From Pseudomonas pharyngis (GTDB lineage Bacteria; Pseudomonadota; Gammaproteobacteria; Pseudomonadales; Pseudomonadaceae): a DNA stretch of 64,000 nucleotides. The position numbers and the translations under genes are program-made. The DNA is taken from positions 1 to 64,000 of the forward strand of contig NZ_BQID01000018.1 in NCBI RefSeq assembly GCF_021602345.1, given 5' to 3'. How positions within the stretch are numbered: the stretch's first letter is position 1; each line of letters opens with the position of its first letter. The notes beneath the pieces were generated by a model that was given only the letters and a program-made list of their open reading frames with translations, made no database searches and was not told the origin of the DNA. Of the stretch, positions 28,204 to 38,338 are shown piece after piece.

Positions 28204-28255
28204 CTTCGCGAGCAAGCCCGCTCCCACATTGAAATGAGCGGGCTTGCTCGCGAAG
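28204..28255. repeat. REP-type palindromic element
   Basis: A perfect 20-bp inverted repeat, CTTCGCGAGCAAGCCCGCTC and GAGCGGGCTTGCTCGCGAAG, around a 12-nt loop. The GCGGGCTTGCTCGCGA core is the common Pseudomonas REP unit. It lies between convergent uraA and hemH and could also stop transcription. Confidence 0.85.
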
Positions 28256-28268
28256 CTTTTGGCTCTTA

Positions 28269-29294
28269 CTAGAGGGCCAGTGGCGCCCGTTCACAAAGTG
28301 TTGCCAACGCCTTCGCCCATTGCGGGTCATCATTCAGGCACGGCACCAGCACCAGCTCCTCTCCCCCCGCTTCGCAGAACTGTTCCTTGCCGCGATCGCC
28401 GATCTCTTCCAGGGTCTCGATGCAATCGGCAACAAACGCCGGGCACATCACCAGAATCTTCTTCACGCCGCTTTTGGCCAGCTCATCCAGCCGCGCTTCG
28501 GTGTAGGGCTCGATCCATTTCGCCCGGCCCAGCCGCGACTGAAACGACACCGACCACTTGCCGTCCGGCAGCCCCATGCGCTCAGCGAACAACGCCGCTG
28601 TGCGCAGACATTGGGCGCGATAACAGGTGGCCAATACGGCAGCCGAGGCGTTCTTGCAGCAATCTTCATTCTTGAAGCAATGATTGCCGGTCGGGTCGAG
28701 CTTGGTCAGGTGCCGCTCAGGCAAACCATGGAAGCTCAGCAACAGGTGATCGTAATCCTGCTGCAAATGCGGTTTGGCGCTGGCCACCAGGGCGTCGAGA
28801 TATTCCGGCTGATCGTAGAACGGCTGCAACACCGACAGTTGCACATCGAGTTTTTTCTCGCGCACCACCCGCTTGGCTTCTTCGATCACGGTGGTCGTGG
28901 TGCTGTCGGCAAACTGTGGATAAAGCGGCGCGAGGGTGATGCGTTTGTGTCCCGCCGCGACCAGTTTCAGCAGATTTGTCTCGATGGACGGCTCACCGTA
29001 ACGCATGGCCAGCTCCACCGGGCCGTGGGTCCACTGCGCCTTCATCTGCTGTTGCAGACGACGACTGAGTACCACCAGCGGCGACCCTTCGTCCCACCAG
29101 ATCGAGGCGTAGGCATGGGCCGACTGCTCCGGGCGCTTGATCAGAATCAGCGACACCAGCAGACGCCGCACCGGCCACGGCAGGTCGATCACGTAAGGAT
29201 CCATCAGGAATTGATTGAGATAGCGGCGCACGTCGGCCACCGAAGTGGAGGCCGGCGAACCCAGGTTGACCAGAAGCAAGGCGTGATCGGTCAT
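28269..29294 (-). CDS. hemH: Ferrochelatase
   Basis: A 341-residue enzyme that inserts Fe2+ into protoporphyrin IX in the last step of haem synthesis. [10 protein letters not shown] (near residue 193), carrying the catalytic His, and a C-terminal region [21 protein letters not shown] with the conserved Glu are present. The start at 29294 ([14 protein letters not shown]) matches the family N-terminus. It lies 13 bp downstream of the yfcH-like gene, so the two are cotranscribed. Confidence 0.93.
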   Translation of the reverse strand: MTDHALLLVNLGSPASTSVADVRRYLNQFLMDPYVIDLPWPVRRLLVSLILIKRPEQSAHAYASIWWDEGSPLVVLSRRLQQQMKAQWTHGPVELAMRYGEPSIETNLLKLVAAGHKRITLAPLYPQFADSTTTTVIEEAKRVVREKKLDVQLSVLQPFYDQPEYLDALVASAKPHLQQDYDHLLLSFHGLPERHLTKLDPTGNHCFKNEDCCKNASAAVLATCYRAQCLRTAALFAERMGLPDGKWSVSFQSRLGRAKWIEPYTEARLDELAKSGVKKILVMCPAFVADCIETLEEIGDRGKEQFCEAGGEELVLVPCLNDDPQWAKALATLCERAPLAL

Positions 29295-29307
29295 GCAACG
29301 TCCTATT

Positions 29308-30210
29308 TCAGAGGCGGCTGGAAAGATCGTCCAGGGCCGCGCGTAAATCCGTGAACCGGAAAGTGAATCCCGCTTCCAGCAAGCGTTTGGGCGTGGCCCG
29401 TTGGCCACCCAGCAACAGCAATGACATCTCGCCGAGCCCGACCTTCAAGGCGAGGGCCGGCATCGGCATGAACGCCGGGCGGTGCAACACGCTGCCCAGG
29501 GTCTTGGCGAATTCGCGATTGCGCACAGGTTTCGGCGCGCACGCATTATAAGGACCGCTCGCCTGATCGCGGTGCAGAAGAAAATCAATCAGGGCGATTT
29601 GGTCATCGATATGAATCCACGGCATCCACTGCCGACCGTTGCCCAAAGGCCCGCCCAGCCCGAGCTTGAACGGCAGCAGCAGGCGCGACAAAAAGCCGCC
29701 CTCGGCCGACAGCACCAGCCCGGTGCGCACCAGCACCACGCGAATGTCCATCGCTTCGGCGCGTTGCGCGGTTTCCTCCCAGGCGATGCATAACTGACTG
29801 GCGAAATCGTCAATCACCGGTGGCGAGTCCTCGGTCAACTCGCGCTCGCCGCCGTCACCGTACCAACCCACGGCCGAGCCCGAGATCAGCAGCGACGGTT
29901 TCTGCCCGCGATGTTCCAGCCACGCCAGCAACGCTTCGGTCAGCGTAATCCGACTGCTCCACAACAACGCCTTGCGCCGATGGGTCCACGGCCGGTCGGC
30001 GATCGGCGCGCCGGCCAGGTTGACGATCACGTCGACCGGTTCGTCGCCAAGGTCCTCCAGACGCGCAATGCCACGCACCTGGGCGCCACAGATTTTCGCG
30101 ACTTTTTCCGGACGACGACTCCAGACCGTCAGGCGATGCCCCTGTGTGGACCAATGCCGGCAAAGCTGACGTCCGATCAATCCAGTACCGCCGGTCAGCA
30201 ATATGTGCAT
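29308..30210 (-). CDS. TIGR01777 family epimerase (YfcH-like SDR)
   Basis: A 300-residue extended short-chain dehydrogenase-like protein. The N-terminal NAD(P) motif is [33 protein letters not shown] is near residue 68, [13 protein letters not shown] is near residue 108, and the C-terminus has the [18 protein letters not shown] region of the family. It forms a transcript with hemH. A TATAAA -10-like box (minus strand, 30255-30260) is upstream. The substrate is unknown. Confidence 0.82.
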   Translation of the reverse strand: MHILLTGGTGLIGRQLCRHWSTQGHRLTVWSRRPEKVAKICGAQVRGIARLEDLGDEPVDVIVNLAGAPIADRPWTHRRKALLWSSRITLTEALLAWLEHRGQKPSLLISGSAVGWYGDGGERELTEDSPPVIDDFASQLCIAWEETAQRAEAMDIRVVLVRTGLVLSAEGGFLSRLLLPFKLGLGGPLGNGRQWMPWIHIDDQIALIDFLLHRDQASGPYNACAPKPVRNREFAKTLGSVLHRPAFMPMPALALKVGLGEMSLLLLGGQRATPKRLLEAGFTFRFTDLRAALDDLSSRL

Positions 30211-30336
30211 GACTTCTTCCTCGCGTGGCGTTTTACCCCGATCACTAGTCTATTTTTATAAACAGGGATCTTTTCTATCGGGCAGGCTCTATTGTTTAAC
30301 CATAGGCCAAGCTGTCAGAACAAGAACGCTGGAAGT

Positions 30337-31606
<1,270 letters not shown>

Positions 31607-31622
31607 AAACCTCAAAAAAACT

Positions 31623-31696
31623 TATACAAACAGTTTGACTTGTACACCCATAAATCTATGCTGAAAGCATGGTGTACAAATCTAGTTGTCTGTACA
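31623..31696 (+). promoter_or_regulatory. Light-operon promoter with two LitR-type operators
   Basis: O1 is TATACA-N12-TGTACA (31623-31646) and O2 is TGTACA-N12-TGTACA (31673-31696). A good sigma-70 promoter, TTGACT (31635-31640)-N16-TATGCT (31657-31662), sits so that O1 covers the -35 and O2 starts just after the expected transcription start. That geometry suits repression. It drives the DUF523/DUF1722-merR-phr operon, so the regulator gene is autoregulated. Confidence 0.78.
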
Positions 31697-31718
31697 GGTT
31701 CAGATTCGAGGTTGCTGC

Positions 31719-32681
31719 ATGTCCGACTCATCGACGTCCCTACCGAAAATCGCCATCAGCGCCTGCCTGATGGGCGCCGAAGTGCGCTACAACGGCGGGC
31801 ACAAGGAATCGCGGCTGTGCAGCCGCACCCTGGCCGAGCATTTCGAATTCGTTCCCGTCTGTCCTGAAGTAGCGATTGGTCTGGGGATTCCCCGCGAGCC
31901 GATTCGTCTGGTGGGCGATCCGCAAAAGCCTGATGCAGTCGGCACCGTCAATCCGTCGATCAACGTCACCCAGCCATTGGCCGCCTACGGCGAGAAAATG
32001 GCGGGGGAACTCAATGACATCTGCGGCTACATCTTCATGCAGCAATCGCCGTCCTGCGGACTTGAGCGAGTCAAGGTCTACCACGCCAACGGCGCACCGG
32101 TGAATGGTGGTGGGCGTGGCATTTACGCCGAGGCGTTCTGTGCACAGCATCCGGATCTGCCGGTGGAAGAAGCCGGGCGCCTCAACGATCCTGTGCTGCG
32201 GGAGAACTTCATCACCCGCGTGCTCGCCTACCGCGACTGGCAGCAAGTACTCAAGCAGGGCCTGAGCCGTCGCGTGCTCACCGAATTCCACTCGCGCTAC
32301 AAATACCTGCTGATGGCGCACAACCCGGTGCAATACAAGGCGCTGGGCAATCTGCTGGGCAACATGGGCCAGACCGACCCGGCCGAGCTGGGCCCGCGCT
32401 ATTTCAGCGAACTGATGGCGGCACTGAAAAAATGCGCCACCCGCCGTACCCACAGCAACGTCCTGCAGCACATCAGTGGCTACCTGAAACAGGCGATCAG
32501 CCCCGAAGACAAACAGGAAGTGCAGCACATCATCGGCCAGTACCGGCACGGCATCGTACCGCTGGTGGTGCCGTTGACCCTGCTCAAGCATCACTTTCGC
32601 CTCCACCCGGATCCCTACATTGCGCAGCAGGTTTACCTGCAACCGCATCCGGAAAACCTCAGCCTGCGAAACGCCATTTGA
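31719..32681 (+). CDS. DUF523 and DUF1722 domain-containing protein (YbgA-like fusion)
   Basis: A 320-residue protein. The N-terminal DUF523 part (about 1-155) has ISACLMGAEVRYNGG and CPEVAIGLGIPREP, with conserved cysteines, and QQSPSCGLERV. The C-terminal DUF1722/YbgA part (about 190-310) has SRYKYLLMAHN and the conserved HSNVLQHISGYLKQ. The start at 31719 has GAGG upstream. It is the first gene of the overlapping photolyase operon, immediately behind two LitR-type operators, and its stop overlaps the merR start (TGATG). In E. coli YbgA also sits next to the photolyase gene phr, supporting a shared role. The biochemical function is not known. Confidence 0.85.
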   Translation: MSDSSTSLPKIAISACLMGAEVRYNGGHKESRLCSRTLAEHFEFVPVCPEVAIGLGIPREPIRLVGDPQKPDAVGTVNPSINVTQPLAAYGEKMAGELNDICGYIFMQQSPSCGLERVKVYHANGAPVNGGGRGIYAEAFCAQHPDLPVEEAGRLNDPVLRENFITRVLAYRDWQQVLKQGLSRRVLTEFHSRYKYLLMAHNPVQYKALGNLLGNMGQTDPAELGPRYFSELMAALKKCATRRTHSNVLQHISGYLKQAISPEDKQEVQHIIGQYRHGIVPLVVPLTLLKHHFRLHPDPYIAQQVYLQPHPENLSLRNAI

Positions 32682-33622
32682 TGAATGACTCACTCGACAC
32701 CAGCGCCCGGGAAGACCTCGGCGCCGACTTCAAGAAAGCCCTCGACGAGGGCTGGCTGCCGATCCGCGAAGTCGCCCGTCAGACCGGCGTGAACGCCGTC
32801 ACCCTGCGCGCCTGGGAACGGCGCTATGGGCTGATCGTTCCGCAGCGCACGCCCAAGGGTCATCGCTTGTACAACGCCGAGCATGTGCAACGTATCCAGA
32901 ACATCCTTACCTGGCTCAACCGTGGCGTAGCGGTCAGCCAGGTCAAACCGCTGCTCGACACCGCGCAGACGTTCAACGAACCGGCGCAGGACGAATGGCA
33001 TCCACTGCGCCAGGCCGCCCTGATGGCGGTCACCCACCTGAACGAGCGCAGCCTCGACGACGGCATCAACCAGGCGATGGCGCTGTATCCGCCACGCACT
33101 CTGTGCGAGCAATTGCTGCTGCCGCTACTAAGCGATCTTGAACAGCGCTGGCAGGGCCAGTTCGGCGCGCAGATGGAGCGGGTGTTCTTTTATGCCTGGT
33201 TGCGCAGCAAATTCGGCGCACGCATCTACCATAACAATCGTCAGTTGCGCACCGCGCCGCTGCTGCTGATTAACCAGTCGGACCTGCCACTGGAGCCGCA
33301 TCTGTGGCTCTGCGCCTGGCTGATCAGCAGCGCCGATTGCCCGGTGCAGGTATTCGATTGGCCGCTGCCGGCCGGCGAACTGGCGTTGGCAACCGATACC
33401 CTGCAAGCCCGTGGCGTACTGCTGTATTCCAGCAAAGCCCTGAATCTGGCGCAGCTACCGAAACTGTTCAACGGTGTCAGCTGCCCGAAACTGATTGTCG
33501 GACCAACGGTGTGTATTCACCACGCCGAGTTGTCCGCAAAGACTTCCGAACTCGCTGATCTGTTCCTGGCCGAAGACCCTCTTTCGGCACATCGGGCACT
33601 CATTGAGCGTGGGTTGATTTAA
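32681..33622 (+). CDS. MerR family regulator, LitR/CarH-like (class II)
   Basis: A 313-residue regulator. The MerR winged helix is at about residues 24-92 (LPIREVARQTGVNAVTLRAW, then RRYGLI, TPKGHRLY). A helical domain and a Rossmann-like C-terminal domain follow, in the layout of cobalamin-binding LitR/CarH photoreceptors. The B12-ligating DxHxxG-type motif is not visible, which fits class II LitR proteins that act with a separate LOV photosensor in P. putida (from memory). It lies within the operon it probably represses. Alternative: a regulator of another stress, such as singlet oxygen. Confidence 0.82.
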   Translation: MNDSLDTSAREDLGADFKKALDEGWLPIREVARQTGVNAVTLRAWERRYGLIVPQRTPKGHRLYNAEHVQRIQNILTWLNRGVAVSQVKPLLDTAQTFNEPAQDEWHPLRQAALMAVTHLNERSLDDGINQAMALYPPRTLCEQLLLPLLSDLEQRWQGQFGAQMERVFFYAWLRSKFGARIYHNNRQLRTAPLLLINQSDLPLEPHLWLCAWLISSADCPVQVFDWPLPAGELALATDTLQARGVLLYSSKALNLAQLPKLFNGVSCPKLIVGPTVCIHHAELSAKTSELADLFLAEDPLSAHRALIERGLI

Positions 33623-33642
33623 TGATTCCGACAGAGACCGAC

Positions 33643-35088
33643 ATGCAATTGATCTGGCTGCGCAGCGACTTGCGCCAACATGACAACACCGCCCTCGCGG
33701 CCGCCGCCGAACGCGGCCCGACCGTCGCCGTGTACCTGTTGAGCCCCGAGCAATGGCAGGAACATGACGACGCGCCGTGCAAGATCGATTTCTGGCTGCG
33801 CAATCTGCGTGAATTGAGCAAAAGCCTTGGCGACCTGAACATCCCGCTCCTGATCCGCACCGCGCCTCGCTGGGATCAGGCACCCGCCGTGCTGCTCGAA
33901 CTGTGTCGGCAACTGAAGATCGAGGCGGTGCACGTCAACGAAGAATACGGCATCAACGAAAGCCGTCGCGACGAGGCAGTTGCCGAAGCGTTGCAAGCGG
34001 CAGGCATCACCTTCCACAGTTACCTCGACCAATTGCTGTTCAAGCCCGGCAGTGTGCTGACCCGGACCGGCACTTACTTTCAGGTGTTCAGCCAGTTCCG
34101 CAAGGTCTGCTACGAACGCTTGCACCGCTCGATGCCTTCGCTGAAACAGGCCCCGGGCAAACAATCGGCGTTGAACATCGACAGTGACCCCGTTCCAACA
34201 ACCATCGAAGGGTTCCCGACACCCGGCGACTCCCTGCGCGCCTTGTGGCCCGCCGGTGAAACCGAGGCCCGGCGCCGCCTCGACACGTTCGCCGATGCAC
34301 AGATCGATTACTACAAGAGCGAACGCGACTTCCCGGCCAAACCCGGCACCAGTCAGCTCTCGGCCTATCTGGCCGCCGGTGTGATCTCGCCGCGCCAATG
34401 CCTGCACGCTGCCCTGCAAAGCAATCAGGGCGAGTTCGAAAGCGGCAAGGTCGGCGCCGTCACCTGGATCAACGAACTGCTGTGGCGTGAATTCTACAAA
34501 CACATCCTCGTCGGTTATCCGCGGGTTTCACGGCATCGCGCATTCCGTCCGGAAACCGAAGCCCTGGCCTGGCGCGACGCCCCGGAGGATCTGGCCGCCT
34601 GGCAAGAGGCGCGCACCGGCTTGCCGATCATCGATGCAGCCATGCGCCAACTGCTGGAAACCGGCTGGATGCACAACCGCCTGCGGATGGTAGTGGCGAT
34701 GTTTCTGACCAAGAACCTGTTGATCGACTGGCGCGAAGGCGAGCGTTTCTTCATGCGCCACCTGATCGACGGCGATCTGGCCGCCAACAACGGCGGCTGG
34801 CAGTGGAGTTCCTCGACCGGCACCGATTCGGCGCCGTATTTCCGCATCTTCAACCCACTCAGCCAGTCGGAAAAATTCGACAGCGAAGGCCTGTTCATCA
34901 AGCACTGGCTGCCGGAGCTGGCCGGGCTGAACAAGAAAGAAGTGCACAACCCGGCCAGTGCTGGCGGGTTGTTCGGCGTCGCCGACTATCCGGCGCCGAT
35001 CGTTAATCTGAATGCATCACGGGAGCGGGCGCTGGCAGCGTTCAAGAACCTGCCGTCGCGCGCGTCTCAAGGAGTGAGCGATGAGTGA
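33643..35088 (+). CDS. phrB: Deoxyribodipyrimidine photolyase (class I CPD)
   Basis: A 481-residue flavoprotein that uses light to split cyclobutane pyrimidine dimers. The N-terminal antenna domain starts MQLIWLRSDLRQHDNTAL. The FAD-binding catalytic domain carries WINELLWREFYKHIL (near residue 285), GLPIIDAAMRQLLETGWMHN (near residue 328) and NNGGWQWSSSTGTDSAPYFR (near residue 379), all class I signatures. I prefer the ATG at 33643; an ATG at 33622 overlapping the merR stop (TAATG) would add seven residues and is possible. Confidence 0.93.
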   Translation: MQLIWLRSDLRQHDNTALAAAAERGPTVAVYLLSPEQWQEHDDAPCKIDFWLRNLRELSKSLGDLNIPLLIRTAPRWDQAPAVLLELCRQLKIEAVHVNEEYGINESRRDEAVAEALQAAGITFHSYLDQLLFKPGSVLTRTGTYFQVFSQFRKVCYERLHRSMPSLKQAPGKQSALNIDSDPVPTTIEGFPTPGDSLRALWPAGETEARRRLDTFADAQIDYYKSERDFPAKPGTSQLSAYLAAGVISPRQCLHAALQSNQGEFESGKVGAVTWINELLWREFYKHILVGYPRVSRHRAFRPETEALAWRDAPEDLAAWQEARTGLPIIDAAMRQLLETGWMHNRLRMVVAMFLTKNLLIDWREGERFFMRHLIDGDLAANNGGWQWSSSTGTDSAPYFRIFNPLSQSEKFDSEGLFIKHWLPELAGLNKKEVHNPASAGGLFGVADYPAPIVNLNASRERALAAFKNLPSRASQGVSDE

Positions 35089-35503
35089 ATTCCTGCGCGG
35101 TTTCGCCCAGCGGTTCGCACAGTTGAACAAAGACAACTTGCGCACCCTGGACGGACTGTACAGCGAGGACATTCATTTCACCGATCCGCTGCACGAAGTG
35201 CAGGGGCTGACGAACCTGCGCGGTTACTTCAGCGAGTTGTACGCCAACGTCAACGAACTGCGCTTCGATTTCCACGGCTTCGACCAGATCGGCGAAGGCG
35301 AAGGCTATTTGCGTTGGGTCATGAGCTACCGCCACCCGCGTCTGAGCGGTGGGCAACTGATCCGCGTCGCCGGCTGCTCGCATCTGCTCTGGCGCGACAA
35401 GGTTTACCGCCACCGGGATTACTTCGATGCCGGAGCGCTGCTTTATGAACATTTACCTGTATTGGGCCGGGTGATCGCCTGGCTGAAAAGGAGATTGGGA
35501 TGA
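35081..35503 (+). CDS. Nuclear transport factor 2-like (SnoaL-type) protein
   Basis: A 140-residue alpha+beta cone protein of the NTF2/SnoaL type: an N-terminal helix pair, LYSEDIHFTDPLHEVQG near residue 26, then four long strands. The fold often binds or isomerises small hydrophobic molecules. It overlaps phrB by 8 bp and the SDR gene by 4 bp, so it is translationally coupled. Its partner substrate in this operon is unknown, probably a lipid or terpenoid-like molecule (inference). Confidence 0.78.
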   Translation: MSEFLRGFAQRFAQLNKDNLRTLDGLYSEDIHFTDPLHEVQGLTNLRGYFSELYANVNELRFDFHGFDQIGEGEGYLRWVMSYRHPRLSGGQLIRVAGCSHLLWRDKVYRHRDYFDAGALLYEHLPVLGRVIAWLKRRLG

Positions 35504-36282
35504 GTCGTACAGCTCCACGTCGTTACTGGTTGACCGGTGCCAGCAGTGGCATCGGCGCAGCACTCGCGGAAGACATTCTCAAAAGCGGTGCACAGCTGGC
35601 GGTCAGTTCCCGCCAGGTCGCGCCGCTCAAGGTTCTGTCACAACGGTATCCGGGACAGGTTCTGGTGTTGCCCGGCGATCTGACCAACAGCCAGACCGTA
35701 CGCGAAATTGGCGAACAGATAGCCGCGGACTGGGGCTCGCTGGATACCGTCATCCTCAATGCCGGGACCTGCGAATACGTCGACGCTCACCAGTTCGACG
35801 CCTCGATCATCGAGCACGTGGTGCGTACCAACCTGCTCGCCAGCAGCTATTGCATCGAAGCCGCCCTGCCCTTGCTGCGCAAAGGTACGGCACCGCATCT
35901 GGTGGGGATGGCCAGCTCGGTGACCTATGTGCCGCTGCCACGCGCCGAAGCCTATGGCGCATCGAAGGCCGGGCTGCGTTATCTGTTCGAATCCCTGCGC
36001 ATCGACCTGGCGGACGAAGGTATTGAAGTCACGGTAATCAGCCCAGGATTCGTCGATACACCGCTGACCGCCAAAAATGATTTTCCGATGCCACTCAGCT
36101 GGCCTGCGGACAAAGCCGCGCGGCATATCTTCGCCAAGCTGAAGGATCGGCCGCTGGAGATCGCCTTCCCCGCACTGTTCATGGCAGCCCTGTGGCCCTT
36201 GTCGAAAATGCCCGCCCGCGTACAACTGGCGATTGGCAAACGCATGGTGCGCAGCAACCCGCCGCTCAGGGATGCAACATGA
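35500..36282 (+). CDS. Short-chain dehydrogenase/reductase
   Basis: A 260-residue classical SDR. The cofactor motif LTGASSGIGAALAEDI is at residues 10-25, NAG near residue 86, and catalytic YGASK (Tyr/Lys) near residue 150 with the upstream Ser in MASSVTYVPL. PGFVDTPLT follows. Translationally coupled on both sides (ATGA overlaps). Substrate unknown; the operon suggests lipid or polyketide-like chemistry. Confidence 0.85.
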   Translation: MSRTAPRRYWLTGASSGIGAALAEDILKSGAQLAVSSRQVAPLKVLSQRYPGQVLVLPGDLTNSQTVREIGEQIAADWGSLDTVILNAGTCEYVDAHQFDASIIEHVVRTNLLASSYCIEAALPLLRKGTAPHLVGMASSVTYVPLPRAEAYGASKAGLRYLFESLRIDLADEGIEVTVISPGFVDTPLTAKNDFPMPLSWPADKAARHIFAKLKDRPLEIAFPALFMAALWPLSKMPARVQLAIGKRMVRSNPPLRDAT

Positions 36283-37526
36283 AAATCGCCATCGTCGGCA
36301 GCGGCATCGCCGGTTTGACCTGCGCGTACCTGCTCGCACGCCGACACGAAATCACCGTGTTCGAAGCCGACGCCCGGGTCGGCGGCCATACCCACACGGT
36401 GCCGGTCACCGTGGACGGGCGCGAGTATTCGGTGGACACCGGCTTCATCGTGTTCAACGACTGGACGTATCCGAACTTCATTCGTTTGCTTGGCCAACTG
36501 GGTGTGACGTTCAAACCCACCGAGATGAGCTTTTCGGTCAACGATCCGGACTCTGGCCTGGAATACAACGGCAACAACCTGAACAGCTTGTTCGCCCAAC
36601 GCAGCAATCTGCTGTCCCCCGGGTTCTGGGGCATGCTGCGCGACATCCTGCGGTTCAACAAAGAGGCTCGGCGCGACCTCGCCGAACAGCGGATCAGCGT
36701 CGACACCACCCTGGACGATTACCTCAAGGCCGGCGGGTACGGCGAGCGTTTCATCCTGCATTACATCGTGCCGATGGGCGCGGCGATCTGGTCGATGCCG
36801 ATGGCCGAGATGCTTAATTTTCCGTTGCAGTTCTTCGTGCGTTTTTTCGAGAATCACGGGTTGCTGTCGATCAGCAACCGGCCGCAGTGGCAGGTGATCG
36901 AGGGTGGCTCAAGTGCTTACATCGCGCCGCTGACCGCGTCGTTCAAGGAACGGATCCGCCTGAACTGCCCGGTGAGCCGGATCGATCGCGATGCGCACGG
37001 CGTGGTTATCCACAGCCCGGCCGGCATCGAACGTTTCGACAAAGTGGTGCTGGCCTGTCACAGCGATCAGGCGTTGCGACTGCTGGGAAGTCCTGACGAT
37101 AAAGAACGGGAAATCCTCGGCGCCCTGCCCTACGCCGACAACGAAGTGGTGCTGCACACCGACACCCGTCTGCTGCCCACACGCAAACGGGCCTGGGCCA
37201 GCTGGAATTATCGCCTCGGCGGAGCGGGTCATACCCGGGCAGCCGTGACCTACGACATGAACATTCTGCAAGGCCTCCAGAGCGACACCACGTTCTGCGT
37301 CAGCCTTAACCAGAGCGCTGGCATCACGCCGTCCAAGGTGCTGGCGCGCTTCACCTATGCCCACCCGCAATTCAGCCTCGCGGCCGTGGCGGCACAGCAG
37401 CGCTGGGCTGAAATCGACGGCGCGCAACACACGCATTATTGCGGCGCCTATTGGGCCAACGGTTTTCATGAGGACGGCGTGGTCAGCGCCCTGCGCGTGG
37501 CCGCAGCCTTCGGAGAAAGCCTGTGA
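36279..37526 (+). CDS. FAD-dependent oxidoreductase (amine-oxidase/desaturase superfamily)
   Basis: A 415-residue flavoprotein. The dinucleotide motif KIAIVGSGIAGLTCAYLLA is at residues 2-20, EADARVGGHTHTV near residue 30, and a C-terminal CGAYWANGFHEDGVVSAL motif binds FAD. It belongs to the superfamily of amine oxidases and phytoene-type desaturases. The start ATG overlaps the SDR stop. With the CFA-like methyltransferase two genes on, it resembles the flavoprotein-methyltransferase pairs linked to furan fatty acid synthesis, an inference from gene context. Confidence 0.83.
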   Translation: MKIAIVGSGIAGLTCAYLLARRHEITVFEADARVGGHTHTVPVTVDGREYSVDTGFIVFNDWTYPNFIRLLGQLGVTFKPTEMSFSVNDPDSGLEYNGNNLNSLFAQRSNLLSPGFWGMLRDILRFNKEARRDLAEQRISVDTTLDDYLKAGGYGERFILHYIVPMGAAIWSMPMAEMLNFPLQFFVRFFENHGLLSISNRPQWQVIEGGSSAYIAPLTASFKERIRLNCPVSRIDRDAHGVVIHSPAGIERFDKVVLACHSDQALRLLGSPDDKEREILGALPYADNEVVLHTDTRLLPTRKRAWASWNYRLGGAGHTRAAVTYDMNILQGLQSDTTFCVSLNQSAGITPSKVLARFTYAHPQFSLAAVAAQQRWAEIDGAQHTHYCGAYWANGFHEDGVVSALRVAAAFGESL

Positions 37527-38338
37527 ACAGCGCGCTCTACAGTGGCTGGATCGCCCATCGGCGATTTGCTCCGCGCCGTCATGAATTCCGTTACCGGATC
37601 GGCATGCTGTATCTCGATCTGGCTGAGCAGGAGGCGGTGCTGGGTCTATCCCGGCTGGCCGGTGCCAGCCGCTTTGCGCCGTTTTCATTCCGCGAAACCG
37701 ACTACCTGAAAACCTTCACCGGCCGGGGTATACGCCTGAGCGATGCGGTGCGCCAGTTGGTCGGCGAAGCCCTGGGCCATGCGCCGCAAGGTTCGATCTG
37801 CCTGCTGACCCAGCCGCGCAGCTGGGGCCTGTCGTTCAACCCGGTGAGTTTTTTCTATTGCCACGAGGCCGACGGCCAACTGGCGGCGATTCTCTGCGAA
37901 GTCCGCAACACTCCGTGGCGCGAGCGTTTTCACTACGTGTTGCCGGCCAGAGCGCCCAGCAATCTGCAGGACTTTCACCAGCACTTTGCCGTGGCCAAGG
38001 CGTTTCATGTCTCGCCATTCCTGCCGCCGGACCTGGAATACCGCATGAGCTTCAGCCCTGCCGCGCAGGTCCTGGGTGTGCACATGGCCGACTGGCAAGG
38101 CGAGCAAAAACTGTTCGACGCCACCCTCGATCTGCGACGCGTCCCCCTTGATCGGCGCCACTTGCACCGGCACCTGTGGCGCTTCCCCTGGATGACCGCC
38201 AAGACCGCGCTGGCGATTTATTGGCAGGCGCTGCGCCTGTTGCTCAAGCGCACCCCGGTGTATGACCACCAGCGTGCCGACGACCGCTTTCGAACCGCCA
38301 CCGTACCGACCGAGGAACGCCACCATGAAATCCACTAG
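37523..38338 (+). CDS. DUF1365 domain-containing protein
   Basis: A 271-residue protein of the DUF1365 family with WIAHRRFAPRRHEFRY at the N-terminus, LTQPRSWGLSFNPVSFFYC near residue 93 and ALAIYWQALRLLLKR at the C-terminus. It starts at a GTG overlapping the upstream stop (GTGA). The family is almost always found beside an FAD oxidoreductase and a CFA-type methyltransferase, as here, so it probably takes part in the same lipid modification. No catalytic residues are established. Confidence 0.85.
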   Translation: MNSALYSGWIAHRRFAPRRHEFRYRIGMLYLDLAEQEAVLGLSRLAGASRFAPFSFRETDYLKTFTGRGIRLSDAVRQLVGEALGHAPQGSICLLTQPRSWGLSFNPVSFFYCHEADGQLAAILCEVRNTPWRERFHYVLPARAPSNLQDFHQHFAVAKAFHVSPFLPPDLEYRMSFSPAAQVLGVHMADWQGEQKLFDATLDLRRVPLDRRHLHRHLWRFPWMTAKTALAIYWQALRLLLKRTPVYDHQRADDRFRTATVPTEERHHEIH

